From positions 1-44,978 of the forward strand of contig JBFGNS010000013.1 of assembly GCA_041574955.1 (NCBI GenBank): a stretch of 44,978 nt of DNA, read 5' to 3'. Made by a program: the position numbers and the translations under genes. Source of the stretch: CALZJC01 sp041574955 (GTDB lineage Bacteria > Acidobacteriota > Thermoanaerobaculia > Multivoradales > JAHEKO01). The first letter of the stretch is position 1, and the number at the start of each line of letters is the position of its first letter. The notes beneath the pieces were generated by a model. That model was not told the DNA's origin, ran no database searches, and worked only from the letters and a program-made list of their open reading frames with translations. Shown piece after piece: positions 6,728 through 14,738 of this stretch.

Positions 6728-8740
6728 ATGCGATTCCGTCCGTACTTCGCCTTGCTGCCGCTCGCTCTCGCCACCGCAGGCGCGGCGCAGCCGCCGCCGC
6801 GCTCCGCCGACAACGCCAGCTACCAGATCGAGGTGCGGCTCGACCCGGCGGCGCGCACGCTCCACGGCAGCCAGATCCTCACCTGGACCAACGTCCAGCA
6901 GCAGGCCACCGACGAGCTGTGGTTTCACCTGTACTGGAACGCCTGGCGCAACAGCCGCAGCAGCTGGATGCTCGAGGACCGCATCCGCGGTCGCAGCGAC
7001 CGGGGCGAGCGGATCGAGCGCGACGACTGGGGCTGGATCGAGATCGAGTCGATGCGGCTGGTGGGCGCCGACGGAAGCGGCGAGCTGGCGAGGTCGTTCG
7101 AGTCGCCCGACGACGGCAACCCCGACGACCGTACCGTGCTGTGGGTGCGGCTGCCGGCACCCGTCGCTGCCGGCGAGACGGTGCGCGTTGCCAGCCGCTG
7201 GCGGGCGCGCGTGCCGCGCACCTTCGCGCGCACCGGCAGGCGCGGTGACTACTACTTCCTGGCGCACTGGTTCCCCAAGCTCGGCGTCTTCGAGCCGGAC
7301 GGCTGGAACTGCCACCAGTACCACGCGGCCACCGAGTACTACTCGGACTACGGCAGCTACGACGTCAGCATGACCGTGCCGGAGGGCTGGGTGCTGGGCG
7401 CCACCGGGCGCGAGAGCGAGCGGCGTGGCAACGGCGACGGTACCGTGACCCACCGCTACCGCGAGCGCGACGTCCACGCCTTCACCTGGACCGTGAGCCC
7501 CGACTACCTGGTGCTCGAGGAGCGGTTCGAGGCGGCGGGCCTGCCGCCGGTCGACATCCGGCTGCTGCTGCAGCCCGAGCATCGCGGCCAGGCGGCCAGG
7601 CACTTCGCCGCCACCCGCGCGGCGCTCGAGCTGTACGGCCGCTGGTATGGCCCGTACCCGTACGGACACCTGACGGTGGTCGATCCGGCCTGGGGCAGCG
7701 GCGCGGGCGGCATGGAGTACCCGACCCTGTTCACCTGCGGGACCCGGCTCTTCAACCCCCCCGGTGGGGGGTCGCCGGAGGGGGTCACCGTGCACGAGGC
7801 CGGCCATCAGTTCTGGTACGGCATGGTGGGCAACAACGAGTTCGCGCACGCCTGGCTCGACGAGGGGATCAACACCTTCTCGACCGCGCGCGTCCTGCTC
7901 GAGCGCTACGGCGAGAGCTTCCACGTCAAGCGCTACTTCCGGCCGCCCGGCACGTCGTCGTCGGGCTTCCTGCCGGTTGCCTTCCGGCAGATCCGGATCG
8001 ACCCGTGGATCGAGCGGCTGAACCGGTACCGCGCCGACGCCACCTCCGACGTCCAGCAGGACCCCACCTACCGCTACTTCCCGGGCTCGGCGAGCAGCAT
8101 CTCCTACTCCAAGACCGCGCTCTGGCTGGTGACGCTCGAGCGCTGGCTGGGCTGGGACACCCTGCGTGCGGTGCTGTCGACCTTCTTCGAGCGCTGGCAG
8201 TACCGTCACCCCGGGCCGGAGGACTTCTTCGCCGTCGCCGAGGAGGTGACCGGCCGCGACCTCGACGGCTTCTTCGACCAGGTCTACCGCCGCGCCGAGG
8301 CGTTCGACTACGAGGTGGCGTCGGTGGCCAGCATGCCGGCGGCGGTCGAGGGCTGGGTCGAGGGCGACGACGGCCTGGTCTACCGGCCGGCCGCAGCCGC
8401 GGGCGGCGACGACGAGACCGCCGTCTACCGCAGCGAGGTGGTGGTGCGGCGCAACGGCGGCGCCACGTTCCCGGTCGAGCTGCTGATGGTGTTCGAGGAC
8501 GGCAGCGAGGTGCGCCGGCAATGGGACGGCCGGCGGCGCTGGCGGCTGTTCGTCGAGCAGCGGCCGGCGCGCCTCGCCTGGGCCGAGGTCGATCCCGAGC
8601 GGGTGCTGGCGCTCGATCTCAGCCCGACCAACAACAGCCGGCGGCGCGAGCCGCGCAACCGGCTGCCGGCGGTGAAGTGGGCGTCCAAGTGGCTGGTCTG
8701 GTTCCAGGACTACCTGCTTACCTTCGCGTTCTTCGTCTGA
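6728..8740 (+). CDS. Secreted M1-family metallopeptidase
   Basis: A 670-residue zinc aminopeptidase-like enzyme. From ATG 6728 the N-terminus is a signal peptide (MRFRPYFALLPLALATAGA, likely cut before AQPP), so it acts outside the inner membrane. The M1 signature is complete: GGMEYPTL in place of GAMEN, then HEAGHQFWYG with the third zinc ligand Glu 18 residues later in AWLDEGIN. An N-terminal beta-rich domain precedes the catalytic part, and about 130 residues of beta-rich C-terminus follow. Upstream starts exist at 6659 and 6698, but these would bury the signal peptide behind acidic residues. Two membrane-protein genes follow closely (7 bases, then a 4-base overlap). The preferred peptide substrate is unknown. 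Confidence 0.9.
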   Translation: MRFRPYFALLPLALATAGAAQPPPRSADNASYQIEVRLDPAARTLHGSQILTWTNVQQQATDELWFHLYWNAWRNSRSSWMLEDRIRGRSDRGERIERDDWGWIEIESMRLVGADGSGELARSFESPDDGNPDDRTVLWVRLPAPVAAGETVRVASRWRARVPRTFARTGRRGDYYFLAHWFPKLGVFEPDGWNCHQYHAATEYYSDYGSYDVSMTVPEGWVLGATGRESERRGNGDGTVTHRYRERDVHAFTWTVSPDYLVLEERFEAAGLPPVDIRLLLQPEHRGQAARHFAATRAALELYGRWYGPYPYGHLTVVDPAWGSGAGGMEYPTLFTCGTRLFNPPGGGSPEGVTVHEAGHQFWYGMVGNNEFAHAWLDEGINTFSTARVLLERYGESFHVKRYFRPPGTSSSGFLPVAFRQIRIDPWIERLNRYRADATSDVQQDPTYRYFPGSASSISYSKTALWLVTLERWLGWDTLRAVLSTFFERWQYRHPGPEDFFAVAEEVTGRDLDGFFDQVYRRAEAFDYEVASVASMPAAVEGWVEGDDGLVYRPAAAAGGDDETAVYRSEVVVRRNGGATFPVELLMVFEDGSEVRRQWDGRRRWRLFVEQRPARLAWAEVDPERVLALDLSPTNNSRRREPRNRLPAVKWASKWLVWFQDYLLTFAFFV

Positions 8741-8747
8741 GGGGCCG

Positions 8748-9719
8748 ATGTCGATCACCCGCGCCTTCGCCGCAGGAGTCCGCGACGCCGTCGGCTCGCC
8801 GGCGCTCGTGGCGGTGCTGTGGCTGGCGCTGGTGGCGGTGGCGCTGCCGGCAGGCGTGATAATCGAGCAGTCGATCCGCCAGTCGATCGGCGCCAGCCGG
8901 GTGGACGAGTCGTTGCTCGCCGGGCTCGACCTGGGCTGGCTGGGCGAGTACGAGGCGGCCGCGCGCGGTCTGGAGCGCAGCGTGAGCGTCTCGATGGTCG
9001 GTGCCGGGGCGGTGTTCGACAACCTCGAGGCCTGGTTCAGCGGCGAGCTGTTCACCCTGCTGCCGGCGGCGGCGTGGGGAGCGCTGTACGCCGCGGTCTG
9101 GCTGTTCCTGTTGGGGGGTGTGCTCGACCGGCTGGCGCGCCGGCAGCGCGGCTTCGTGCTGGCGCCGTTCGTCGCCGCGGGAGCGAGGTTCTTCCCGCGC
9201 CTGCTGCGGCTGGCGGCGGTGTCGGCCGTCTTCTACTGGGCGGTCTACCGGCTGGGCCGCTGGCTGTTCCCGTGGATCGAGCGGCGGCTGGGCGAGGTGA
9301 CCGTCGAGCGCACGATGCTGGCGGCGCACCTCGCCGGCGCGGCGCTGGTGGTGCTGCTGCTGGCGGTCGGCAACCTGGTCTTCATCTACGCCAAGATCGC
9401 GCTGGTCTGCGAGGGTCGGCGCAGCGCGCTGGTGGCTGTGCTGAGAGCGGTCCGTTTCGTCGCCGCCCGGCCGCTGCGGGCGATCGCGCTGTACGGCCTG
9501 CTCGGGCTGCTGGCCGTCGCCCTGGTGGCACTCTACGCCGCCGTCGCCCCGGGACCTGGGCAGGGCAGCTGGCCGGCGGTGTTGGCGGCGTTCGCGGTTG
9601 GACAGCTGTATCTCGTCGCGCGGCTTACGCTGCGGCTCGCCTGGCTCGGCGCCCACGTGCGCTTCTGGGAGCGCGAGCGGCTGAGCAGCGCGGCGCTCAA
9701 GGGGGGAGGTCTGGGATGA
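8748..9719 (+). CDS. Integral membrane protein of unknown function
   Basis: A 323-residue hydrophobic protein with about six membrane segments, roughly at residues 18-40, 105-130, 150-175, 195-225, 240-265 and 275-300. Between the first two lies a loop of about 60 residues (ASRVDESLLAGLDLGWLGEYEAAARGLERS). The second half (IYAKIALVCEGRRSALVAVLRAVRFVAARPLRAIALY) recalls the repeated layout of glycerophosphodiester-phosphodiesterase membrane domains and related DUF4013-type proteins, but I cannot assign it. It starts 7 bases after the peptidase stop and overlaps the next gene by ATGA, so the three genes form a transcription unit. A role alongside the secreted peptidase is possible but only inferred from position. 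Confidence 0.8.
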   Translation: MSITRAFAAGVRDAVGSPALVAVLWLALVAVALPAGVIIEQSIRQSIGASRVDESLLAGLDLGWLGEYEAAARGLERSVSVSMVGAGAVFDNLEAWFSGELFTLLPAAAWGALYAAVWLFLLGGVLDRLARRQRGFVLAPFVAAGARFFPRLLRLAAVSAVFYWAVYRLGRWLFPWIERRLGEVTVERTMLAAHLAGAALVVLLLAVGNLVFIYAKIALVCEGRRSALVAVLRAVRFVAARPLRAIALYGLLGLLAVALVALYAAVAPGPGQGSWPAVLAAFAVGQLYLVARLTLRLAWLGAHVRFWERERLSSAALKGGGLG

Positions 9720-10210
9720 GCGTGGAATCCGGCTCCAGCCTGACGTGGCTGGTGTTCGCACTGATGACGGTGGCGTCGTGGGGCCTGTACGGGGTCTTCC
9801 TGCACGCCGGCCAGGGCGGCATGGGCGACCCGGTCAACGGCCGCTATAAGGCGTTCCTGTTCGTCGGCGTCGCCTACTTCCTGACCGCAATCGTGGCGCC
9901 GGCGGTGGTGCTGTGGAGCCGCGGCGCCGACTGGAGCTTCCCGGCCGGCGGCGCGCTGTGGTCGCTGCTAGCCGGCACGGTGGGGGCGGTCGGCGCCTTC
10001 TGCGTGCTGCTGGCGTTCGGCGCCAAGGGCAGCCCGGCGGCGGTGATGTCGATCATCTTCGCCGGCGCGCCGATCGTCAACGCGGTGGTGGCGCTCTCCT
10101 GGCACCCGCCGGCCGGCGGCTGGGCCGGGCTCAAACCGCAGTTCCTGCTGGGGATCGTGCTGGCCGCGCTGGGCGGCTTCCTGGTGACGATGTACAAGCC
10201 GTCCGGCTAG
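9716..10210 (+). CDS. Small EamA-like membrane protein
   Basis: A 164-residue protein with four to five membrane segments, resembling one half of a drug/metabolite transporter (EamA-like). Seen features are WLVFALMTVASWGLYGVFLHAG at the N-terminus, a central glycine-rich GTVGAVGAFCVLLAFGAKG helix and a C-terminal LGIVLAALGGFLVTMYK helix. Full EamA proteins have ten segments, so this would act as a dimer if it transports. The start codon overlaps the preceding stop (ATGA) and GGGGGGAGGT lies just upstream, indicating translational coupling. The sequence shows no sign of a frameshift that would have removed a second half: it ends at a normal stop and the next gene is on the other strand. Confidence 0.8.
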   Translation: MSVESGSSLTWLVFALMTVASWGLYGVFLHAGQGGMGDPVNGRYKAFLFVGVAYFLTAIVAPAVVLWSRGADWSFPAGGALWSLLAGTVGAVGAFCVLLAFGAKGSPAAVMSIIFAGAPIVNAVVALSWHPPAGGWAGLKPQFLLGIVLAALGGFLVTMYKPSG

Positions 10211-10239
10211 GCTGGCGGCGACAGCCGGCGGGCCGGCGG

Positions 10240-11292
10240 TCAGCGGTCGGCGGTGGTGTGGAACACCACCTTGGTGCAGCCGTCGCGCCGCTCGGCGAAC
10301 AGCTGGTACGCCTCGGGGCCGTCGGCCAGCGGCAGGCGGTGGGAGACGATCGGCGTCGGGTCCCAGCGGCCTTCCGCCAGCCCGCGCAGCAGCGGCGCCA
10401 GGAACCGCCGCGCCGGGCAGCGGCCGGCGGCGTAGGTCAGGTTGCGGTCGTACGCCTCCCCGGGAGCGAAGGCGAACCGCTCCTCGGTGTGCACGCCGAG
10501 GGCGGCGACGGTGGCGCCGGGCCGCGACAGGTCGACGGCCAGCCGGGTGGCCGCGGTGCTGCCGACGCATTCGAGCACGGCGTCCACGCCGCGCCCCTCG
10601 GTGGCTTCGGCGACCGCCTGCGCGGCGCCGTCGAGCTCGACCGGCTCGCCGCCGAAGCGAGCTGCCAGCGCCAGCCGCTCGGCGACGCGGTCGATCGCCA
10701 GCACCCGCGCCGCGCCACCGGCGGTCGCCGCCACCACCGCGCACAGGCCCACCGGGCCGCAGCCGACGACCGCCACCACGTCGCCGGCCGTGACGCCCGC
10801 CAGCTCGACACCGAAGAAGCCGGTGGCCAGGACGTCGCCGGCGAAAAGCGCGGCCTCGGGCGAGCAGCCGTCGGGCACCGGCTCGAGGGTCGAGTCGGCG
10901 AGCGGCACCCGCAGCCGCTCGGCCTGAGCGCCGTGGAGGCCGCGGCCGTCCGCGACCCAGCCGAACAGCTGGCCGCGCGCGCAGCGCGCCGGAAGCTGGC
11001 GGCGGCAGTAGTAGCAGTCGCCGCAGCTGGTGGAGAACGGCCCGGCGACCCGCTGGCCGGGGCGCAGGCGCCGCACCGCGCTGCCGGCTTCGATCACCCG
11101 GCCGACGTACTCGTGACCCATCACCGTACCGGCGTCCAGACCGCGCTCGCGGCCGTGCCATACGTGCAGGTCCGAGCCGCACAGACCGGCCAGCTCGACT
11201 GCGACCACGACGTCGCCGGGCTCCTCCAGGCGCGGCTCGGGCACGGTGGCCAGCGCCACCCGCCGCACGTCCTCGAACACCAGCGCCCGCAT
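10240..11292 (-). CDS. Zinc-dependent medium-chain alcohol dehydrogenase
   Basis: A 350-residue MDR-family dehydrogenase. Catalytic zinc ligands are Cys38 (LCGSDLH) and His60-Glu61 (MGHEYVG). The structural zinc lobe is complete with Cys90, Cys93, Cys96 and Cys104 (CGDCYYCRRQLPARC). The nucleotide-binding glycine motif is VVGCGPVG, followed by an acidic residue in VLAIDR, which favours NAD. It resembles the glutathione-independent formaldehyde or threonine/sorbitol dehydrogenase branches; the substrate is not assigned. ATG at 11292 fits the family's normal N-terminus (MRALVFEDV). It has no ribosome-binding site and sits 8 bases after a TAGACT box that overlaps the end of a dispersed inverted-repeat element. 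Confidence 0.92.
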   Translation of the reverse strand: MRALVFEDVRRVALATVPEPRLEEPGDVVVAVELAGLCGSDLHVWHGRERGLDAGTVMGHEYVGRVIEAGSAVRRLRPGQRVAGPFSTSCGDCYYCRRQLPARCARGQLFGWVADGRGLHGAQAERLRVPLADSTLEPVPDGCSPEAALFAGDVLATGFFGVELAGVTAGDVVAVVGCGPVGLCAVVAATAGGAARVLAIDRVAERLALAARFGGEPVELDGAAQAVAEATEGRGVDAVLECVGSTAATRLAVDLSRPGATVAALGVHTEERFAFAPGEAYDRNLTYAAGRCPARRFLAPLLRGLAEGRWDPTPIVSHRLPLADGPEAYQLFAERRDGCTKVVFHTTADR

Positions 11293-11306
11293 CCCGCACC
11301 AGTCTA
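11293..11306 (-). promoter_or_regulatory. Leaderless -10 box before the zinc alcohol dehydrogenase
   Basis: TAGACT on the minus strand (11306-11301), an 8-base spacer, then ATG at 11292. The box shares bases with the CTAG that begins the repeat element at 11304. Confidence 0.55.
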
Positions 11307-11468
11307 GCCTGACCTTCTCAGCGAGCCGCTGCTGGGCGCGCGGAAGCACCTGGATCTGCGCGACTTGCCCTTGTCAGGGCGTCTGCGGTGCCCGCCGGCG
11401 GTAGGTCGCGGATCTTCAGGCACCTGCGGCCGCTCGCCGAGCGGCCCGCTGAAAAGGTCAGGCCAGGC
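11304..11468 (+). repeat. CTAG-bounded inverted-repeat element, copy A
   Basis: About 165 bp between two divergent genes, closely matching a second copy at 22138. The 5' arm (11307-11327, beginning GCCTGACCTTCTCAGCG) pairs with the 3' arm (11443-11463, CGCTGAAAAGGTCAGGC at its end) at 19 of 21 positions. Internal hairpins include CCGCTC-GCC-GAGCGG, GGTGCCC with a facing GGCACC, and GACTTGCCCT-TGTC-AGGGCGTC. There is no open reading frame. The right end reads CCAGGCG rather than the CCAGGCTAG seen in the other copies. It behaves like a small non-autonomous or structural intergenic element. Confidence 0.75.
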
Positions 11469-11494
11469 GCCACCCGCCGCCGCCGGTTCCGCGG

Positions 11495-11517
11495 TATCCT
11501 GCGGCGCTTGGAGGAGG
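11495..11517 (+). promoter_or_regulatory. Promoter box and ribosome-binding site of the propeller gene
   Basis: TATCCT at 11495-11500 is a candidate -10 box, followed by GGAGGAGG at 11510-11517 and ATG at 11523. The predicted leader is only about 16 bases. Confidence 0.5.
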
Positions 11518-11522
11518 CGACG

Positions 11523-13073
11523 ATGGGTGGCGACAGACCTGTGCGCTGGTGGCCCGCGGTGCTGGTGGTGGTGGTGGCGGCGGCGGCACAGCTGTGGATC
11601 CATCTGGCGAGCGGCCGCAGCGGACAGGACCGGTTCCTGATGGGCGTCGCCGCCGGCGGGCTGGCGGTGATCCTGCTGGTCGGCTGGCTGCTGGTGCTGT
11701 CACGACTGCCGTGGCGGGTGCGGCTGACCGCCCTGGGGGCGCTGGCTGTGCTCGGCACGGCGGCCTGGTGGGCGCTCGAGATCCGCGGCGTGACCGGCGA
11801 CATGGTGCCGGTCCTCGCCTGGCGCTGGTCGGCCGCCGGTGAGCCGGCAGCCGCGGACGCCCCCGCTCCGCGCCCGGCGCCGGGCGGCGCCGCGGCGGCG
11901 CCGGCGGTGGCCGACTTCCCGCGTTTCCTCGGTCCGAGGGGTGACGGCACGGTGTCCGGCGTGCGGCTGGCCCGCGACTGGCAGGCGCGGCCACCGCGCG
12001 AGATCTGGCGGCGGGCGGTGGGCGCCGGCTGGTCGGCCTTCGCGGTGGCCGGCGAGCTGGCTGTGACCCAGGAGCAGCGCGGCGACGAGGAGCTGGTGAC
12101 CGCCTACCGGGTTGCAACCGGCGAGCCGGTGTGGAGCCATGCCGACGCCGGGCGGTACGACACCACCATCGCCGGCCCCGGTCCGCGCGCCACGCCCACC
12201 GTCGACGGCGGCCGGGTCTACACGATGGGGTCGCTCGGCAGGCTGAACGCGCTCGAGCTGGCCACCGGCCGGCGGGTGTGGAGCCGCCAGGTGCTCGAGG
12301 AGCACGGCGCCGGCTACCCGGAATGGGGCAAGGCCAGCTCGCCTCTGGTGGTCGACGGGATGGTGGTGGTAAGCGTCGGGACCTCGCGCGGGCCGTCGCT
12401 GGTGGCCTACGACGCCGCCACCGGCGAGCCGGTCTGGTCGGCCGGCCCCGACCGCGCCTCGTACTCGTCGCCGCTGGTGGCCACGCTCGCCGGGCGCCGG
12501 CAGATCGTCATCTTCAACAAGGAGTCGGTGTCGGGGCACGATCCGGCCTCGGGCGCCGTGCTGTGGCGCTATCCATGGTCGTCGGCCCAGCCCAACGTCG
12601 CCCAGCCGCTGCCGATCGGCGACGACCGCCTGCTGGTGTCGAGCGGCTACGGCATCGGCGCCAAGCTGCTGCGCCTGCGCGGCGGGGCCGATGGCGCGCT
12701 CGAGCCCGAGCTGGTGTGGGAGAGCCCGCGGCTCAAGGCCAAGTTCGCCCACCCGGTGCTGTTCGGCAGTCGCGTCTATGGCCTCGACGACGGCGTGCTG
12801 GCGTGCGTCGATCCGGCCACCGGCGAGCGCTGCTGGAAGGGCGGACGCTACGGGCACGGCCAGGTGCTGCTGGTCGAGGACCTGCTGCTGGTGCTCAGCG
12901 AGCGCGGCGAGCTGGTGCTGGTCGAGCCGACGCCTGACGAGCACCGCGAGCTGGCCCGCGTGCGCGTGCTCGACGGCAAGAGCTGGAACCCGCCCGCGCT
13001 CGCCGGTTCGTGGCTGCTGGTGCGCAACGACCAGGAGGCCGTCGCCTACGAGCTACCGCTGGCCGGGTCGTGA
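11523..13073 (+). CDS. Membrane-anchored PQQ-like beta-propeller protein
   Basis: A 516-residue protein with three N-terminal membrane segments (about residues 10-28, 38-58, 66-85), a Pro/Ala linker and a C-terminal PQQ-type beta-propeller. Propeller blades show the usual A-x-D-x-x-T/S-G-x-x-x-W pattern: RVATGEPVWSHA, ELATGRRVWSRQ, DAATGEPVWSAG, DPASGAVLWRYP and DPATGERCWKGG. The opening FPRFLGPRGDG is typical of planctomycete and acidobacterial quinoprotein-like proteins. It is clearly paralogous to the propeller at 39981-41237, sharing RGPRxDG-like starts, the GHG-containing blade and VLDGKxW near the end. No catalytic residues of PQQ dehydrogenases are evident, so it may be a scaffold rather than an enzyme. 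The propeller is probably periplasmic. Confidence 0.88.
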   Translation: MGGDRPVRWWPAVLVVVVAAAAQLWIHLASGRSGQDRFLMGVAAGGLAVILLVGWLLVLSRLPWRVRLTALGALAVLGTAAWWALEIRGVTGDMVPVLAWRWSAAGEPAAADAPAPRPAPGGAAAAPAVADFPRFLGPRGDGTVSGVRLARDWQARPPREIWRRAVGAGWSAFAVAGELAVTQEQRGDEELVTAYRVATGEPVWSHADAGRYDTTIAGPGPRATPTVDGGRVYTMGSLGRLNALELATGRRVWSRQVLEEHGAGYPEWGKASSPLVVDGMVVVSVGTSRGPSLVAYDAATGEPVWSAGPDRASYSSPLVATLAGRRQIVIFNKESVSGHDPASGAVLWRYPWSSAQPNVAQPLPIGDDRLLVSSGYGIGAKLLRLRGGADGALEPELVWESPRLKAKFAHPVLFGSRVYGLDDGVLACVDPATGERCWKGGRYGHGQVLLVEDLLLVLSERGELVLVEPTPDEHRELARVRVLDGKSWNPPALAGSWLLVRNDQEAVAYELPLAGS

Positions 13074-13104
13074 CGACGCCCCGTGCCGGCTCCGGAGGAA
13101 CCCC

Positions 13105-13272
13105 ATGAACAGCGACATCAAGCCCGACGAGTATCAGCGGCTCGAAGCGCTCATCACCAGCGCCGACAGCCCGGTGGGGATCGACGCCAAGAAGACGCAC
13201 ATCCTCATCCTGCACAAGCTGGCCGCCATCGAGGCCCGCTTGGAGCGGCTCGAGCGTCGGCTGGCGGGCTAG
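13105..13272 (+). CDS. Small hypothetical protein, 55 residues
   Basis: This short protein has a good start: GGAGGAA 5 bases before ATG and 31 bases after the propeller stop. It contains ALITSADSPVGIDAKKTHILI followed by a leucine- and charge-rich C-terminal helix (LAAIEARLERLERRLAG) with coiled-coil spacing, suggesting a small oligomer or a partner protein. I do not recognise a named family. Its TAG stop is formed by the CTAG end of the 46-bp repeat element that starts at 13269. Confidence 0.75.
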   Translation: MNSDIKPDEYQRLEALITSADSPVGIDAKKTHILILHKLAAIEARLERLERRLAG

Positions 13273-13314
13273 CCTGGCCGCTCGCCGAGCGGCTCGGTGA
13301 GACGGTCGGGCTAG
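13269..13314 (-). repeat. 46-bp derivative of the CTAG-bounded element, copy C
   Basis: Read on the minus strand it begins CTAGCCCGACCGTCTCACC, matching the left end of copy B, then jumps to the right-end hairpin CTCGGCGAGCGG and finishes GGCCAGGCTAG. The middle of about 140 bp is missing. It fills the space between two convergent genes, and its two CTAG ends contain both genes' TAG stop codons. Confidence 0.6.
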
Positions 13315-14465
13315 CTTTCGCCGGCGCAGCGCACGACCTGCATCTCGGCCGTCACCTCGGCCGGACGCAGCCGTAGGCCGTAGGGCGCGAGCGCCCGGCG
13401 CGGGCCGTCTTCGCGCTGCGGATCCCAAGTCAACTCGACGTCGAACGCTCCCGCGATGCCGCTGCCGTCGACCACCGGCACCCCGAGCCAGTCCTCGAGC
13501 GCGCTGGCGAGATCGGCTAGCGACGCCGCCCGCAGCTCCATCCGGCCGTTGGAGGAGGCGCTGGTGAAGACGGCGTCCGGTGCGGCCGGCGCCAGCTCCG
13601 GCCGGCCCCCGGGCACCGGCTCCAGCACCAGCCCGTCGGCGCGGCGCGTCTCGCGCACCACCTCGAGACCGAAGCTGCCCTCGATGGCGCGTCGCAGGAC
13701 CTGCATCAGCAGCTCGCTGTCGCGGCCGGTCTCGAACAGGAAGTCGTAGCGCGTCTCGGGCAGCTCGCATTCGATCACCAGCCGGCTGTCGCTGGTCCGC
13801 CAGGCGGCGGCGAGAGCGCTCGGCAGCCGCTGCGAGAGCGCCAGCCAGGTACCGGGCCCCGCCTTCATGCCGCGCTCGCCGGTCGCCGGACGGATGACGG
13901 CGCGGAAGACGGGCCGCGGGCCGCCCGCGGGGTCGAGCTCGACGCCGAGCGCGGGCGCCGACACCGGTCCGCGCACTTCCGGGGTCTCGCCGGCCAGCAG
14001 CAGCTGCACCACCTCCGCGGTCACCTCGCCCGGACCGGCGACGGCGCGCAGCCGGCCTTCGGCGTCGACCAGGGCGGTCTGCGGCAGGCTCAGCACCTCG
14101 AAGCCCTCGAACACCGAGCGGTCGGCGTCGAGCGCGATCCAGCCACGCAGCTCGTGGCGCTCGAGAAAGCGGCGCACCACCGGCTCGTCCTCGTCCGACA
14201 CCGACAGGAAGCGCACCGGTTGGCCGGCGAACCGTTCGACCAGCGCGTTCCAGCGCGGCATCGCCGCCACGCACGGTGCGCACCAGGTGGCCCAGAACTC
14301 GACCACCACCGCCTGGCCGGCGAGCGCCGCCCAGCTCAGCTCGGCGGGCGCGGGACCCGCGACGACGGTCTCGAGCTCGAGCGGGGGCGCCGCGCGAGGC
14401 TCCTCGGCTACCGCGGCGAGAGGCGTGGCGAGCAGCAGGCCGGTGGCGCAGACGGCTGCTTTCAT
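13311..14465 (-). CDS. Secreted TlpA-like thioredoxin fused to a TIGR03435-type domain
   Basis: A 384-residue exported protein. MKAAVCATGLLLATPLAAVA is a signal peptide. Residues about 35-160 form a TlpA/AhpC-type thioredoxin with the redox pair Cys62-Cys65 in FWATWCAPC and the cis-Pro region LPQTALVD. The C-terminal 200 residues match the TIGR03435 family, common in Acidobacteriota, with GRMELRAASLADLASAL, VPVVDGSGIAGAFDVEL and a final LRPAEV segment. Thioredoxins of this type reduce disulfides in the periplasm; the role of the second domain is unknown. ATG at 14465 follows a TAGACT box by 10 bases and has no ribosome-binding site. The stop lies in the end of repeat copy C. Confidence 0.87.
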   Translation of the reverse strand: MKAAVCATGLLLATPLAAVAEEPRAAPPLELETVVAGPAPAELSWAALAGQAVVVEFWATWCAPCVAAMPRWNALVERFAGQPVRFLSVSDEDEPVVRRFLERHELRGWIALDADRSVFEGFEVLSLPQTALVDAEGRLRAVAGPGEVTAEVVQLLLAGETPEVRGPVSAPALGVELDPAGGPRPVFRAVIRPATGERGMKAGPGTWLALSQRLPSALAAAWRTSDSRLVIECELPETRYDFLFETGRDSELLMQVLRRAIEGSFGLEVVRETRRADGLVLEPVPGGRPELAPAAPDAVFTSASSNGRMELRAASLADLASALEDWLGVPVVDGSGIAGAFDVELTWDPQREDGPRRALAPYGLRLRPAEVTAEMQVVRCAGES

Positions 14466-14481
14466 GGCGCGGGCTAGTCTA
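14466..14481 (-). promoter_or_regulatory. Leaderless -10 box before the TlpA fusion gene
   Basis: TAGACT on the minus strand at 14481-14476, then a 10-base spacer and ATG at 14465. Confidence 0.5.
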
Positions 14482-14658
14482 CGATGCTCGGGTGTCGGCC
14501 CGTCGCTGCGGCTCGCCAGGACCGTCGTTGCCGACCGCCGGCCGGCGCCGGCTCGCCGCGCACAGGGCCAGGTAGGCCACGAGACCGATGGGCCGAACAG
14601 GGAGGTCAGGAGCAGGCAGGGCACCACCGGCGATCCCGAAGAGCTGCTCGGCGCTCAC
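14479..14658 (-). pseudogene. Remnant of an ABA4-like (DUF4281) membrane-protein gene
   Basis: Starting from GTG at 14658, the first residues MSAEQLFGIA match the family start (compare MTPETLFSLAN in intact members). The sequence then changes frame, and VVPCLLLTSLFGP, the conserved C-terminal membrane segment, is read from 14627. One missing base near 14588 returns it to the first frame, which continues IGLVAYLALCAASRR. The middle of about 90 residues is absent. This is one internal deletion plus one frameshift, so no functional product is expected. The comparison with the family is from memory of its conserved ends. Confidence 0.65.
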
Positions 14659-14725
14659 CGCCGCTAGTCTGGACCGGATCGCACCGGCGCCAGTACCGCC
14701 GGCCAGCGGGCCGCGGCGCGCGTGC

Positions 14726-14738
14726 TAGTCTCTGCCGC
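14726..14738 (+). promoter_or_regulatory. Leaderless -10 box before the TAXI binding-protein gene
   Basis: TAGTCT at 14726-14731, a 7-base spacer, then GTG at 14739. No Shine-Dalgarno sequence is present. Confidence 0.55.

Noticed and set aside
9716..10210. A truncated drug/metabolite transporter pseudogene
   Set aside because: The gene has a coupled start, a good ribosome-binding site and a clean stop; half-size EamA-like proteins exist as functional dimers.
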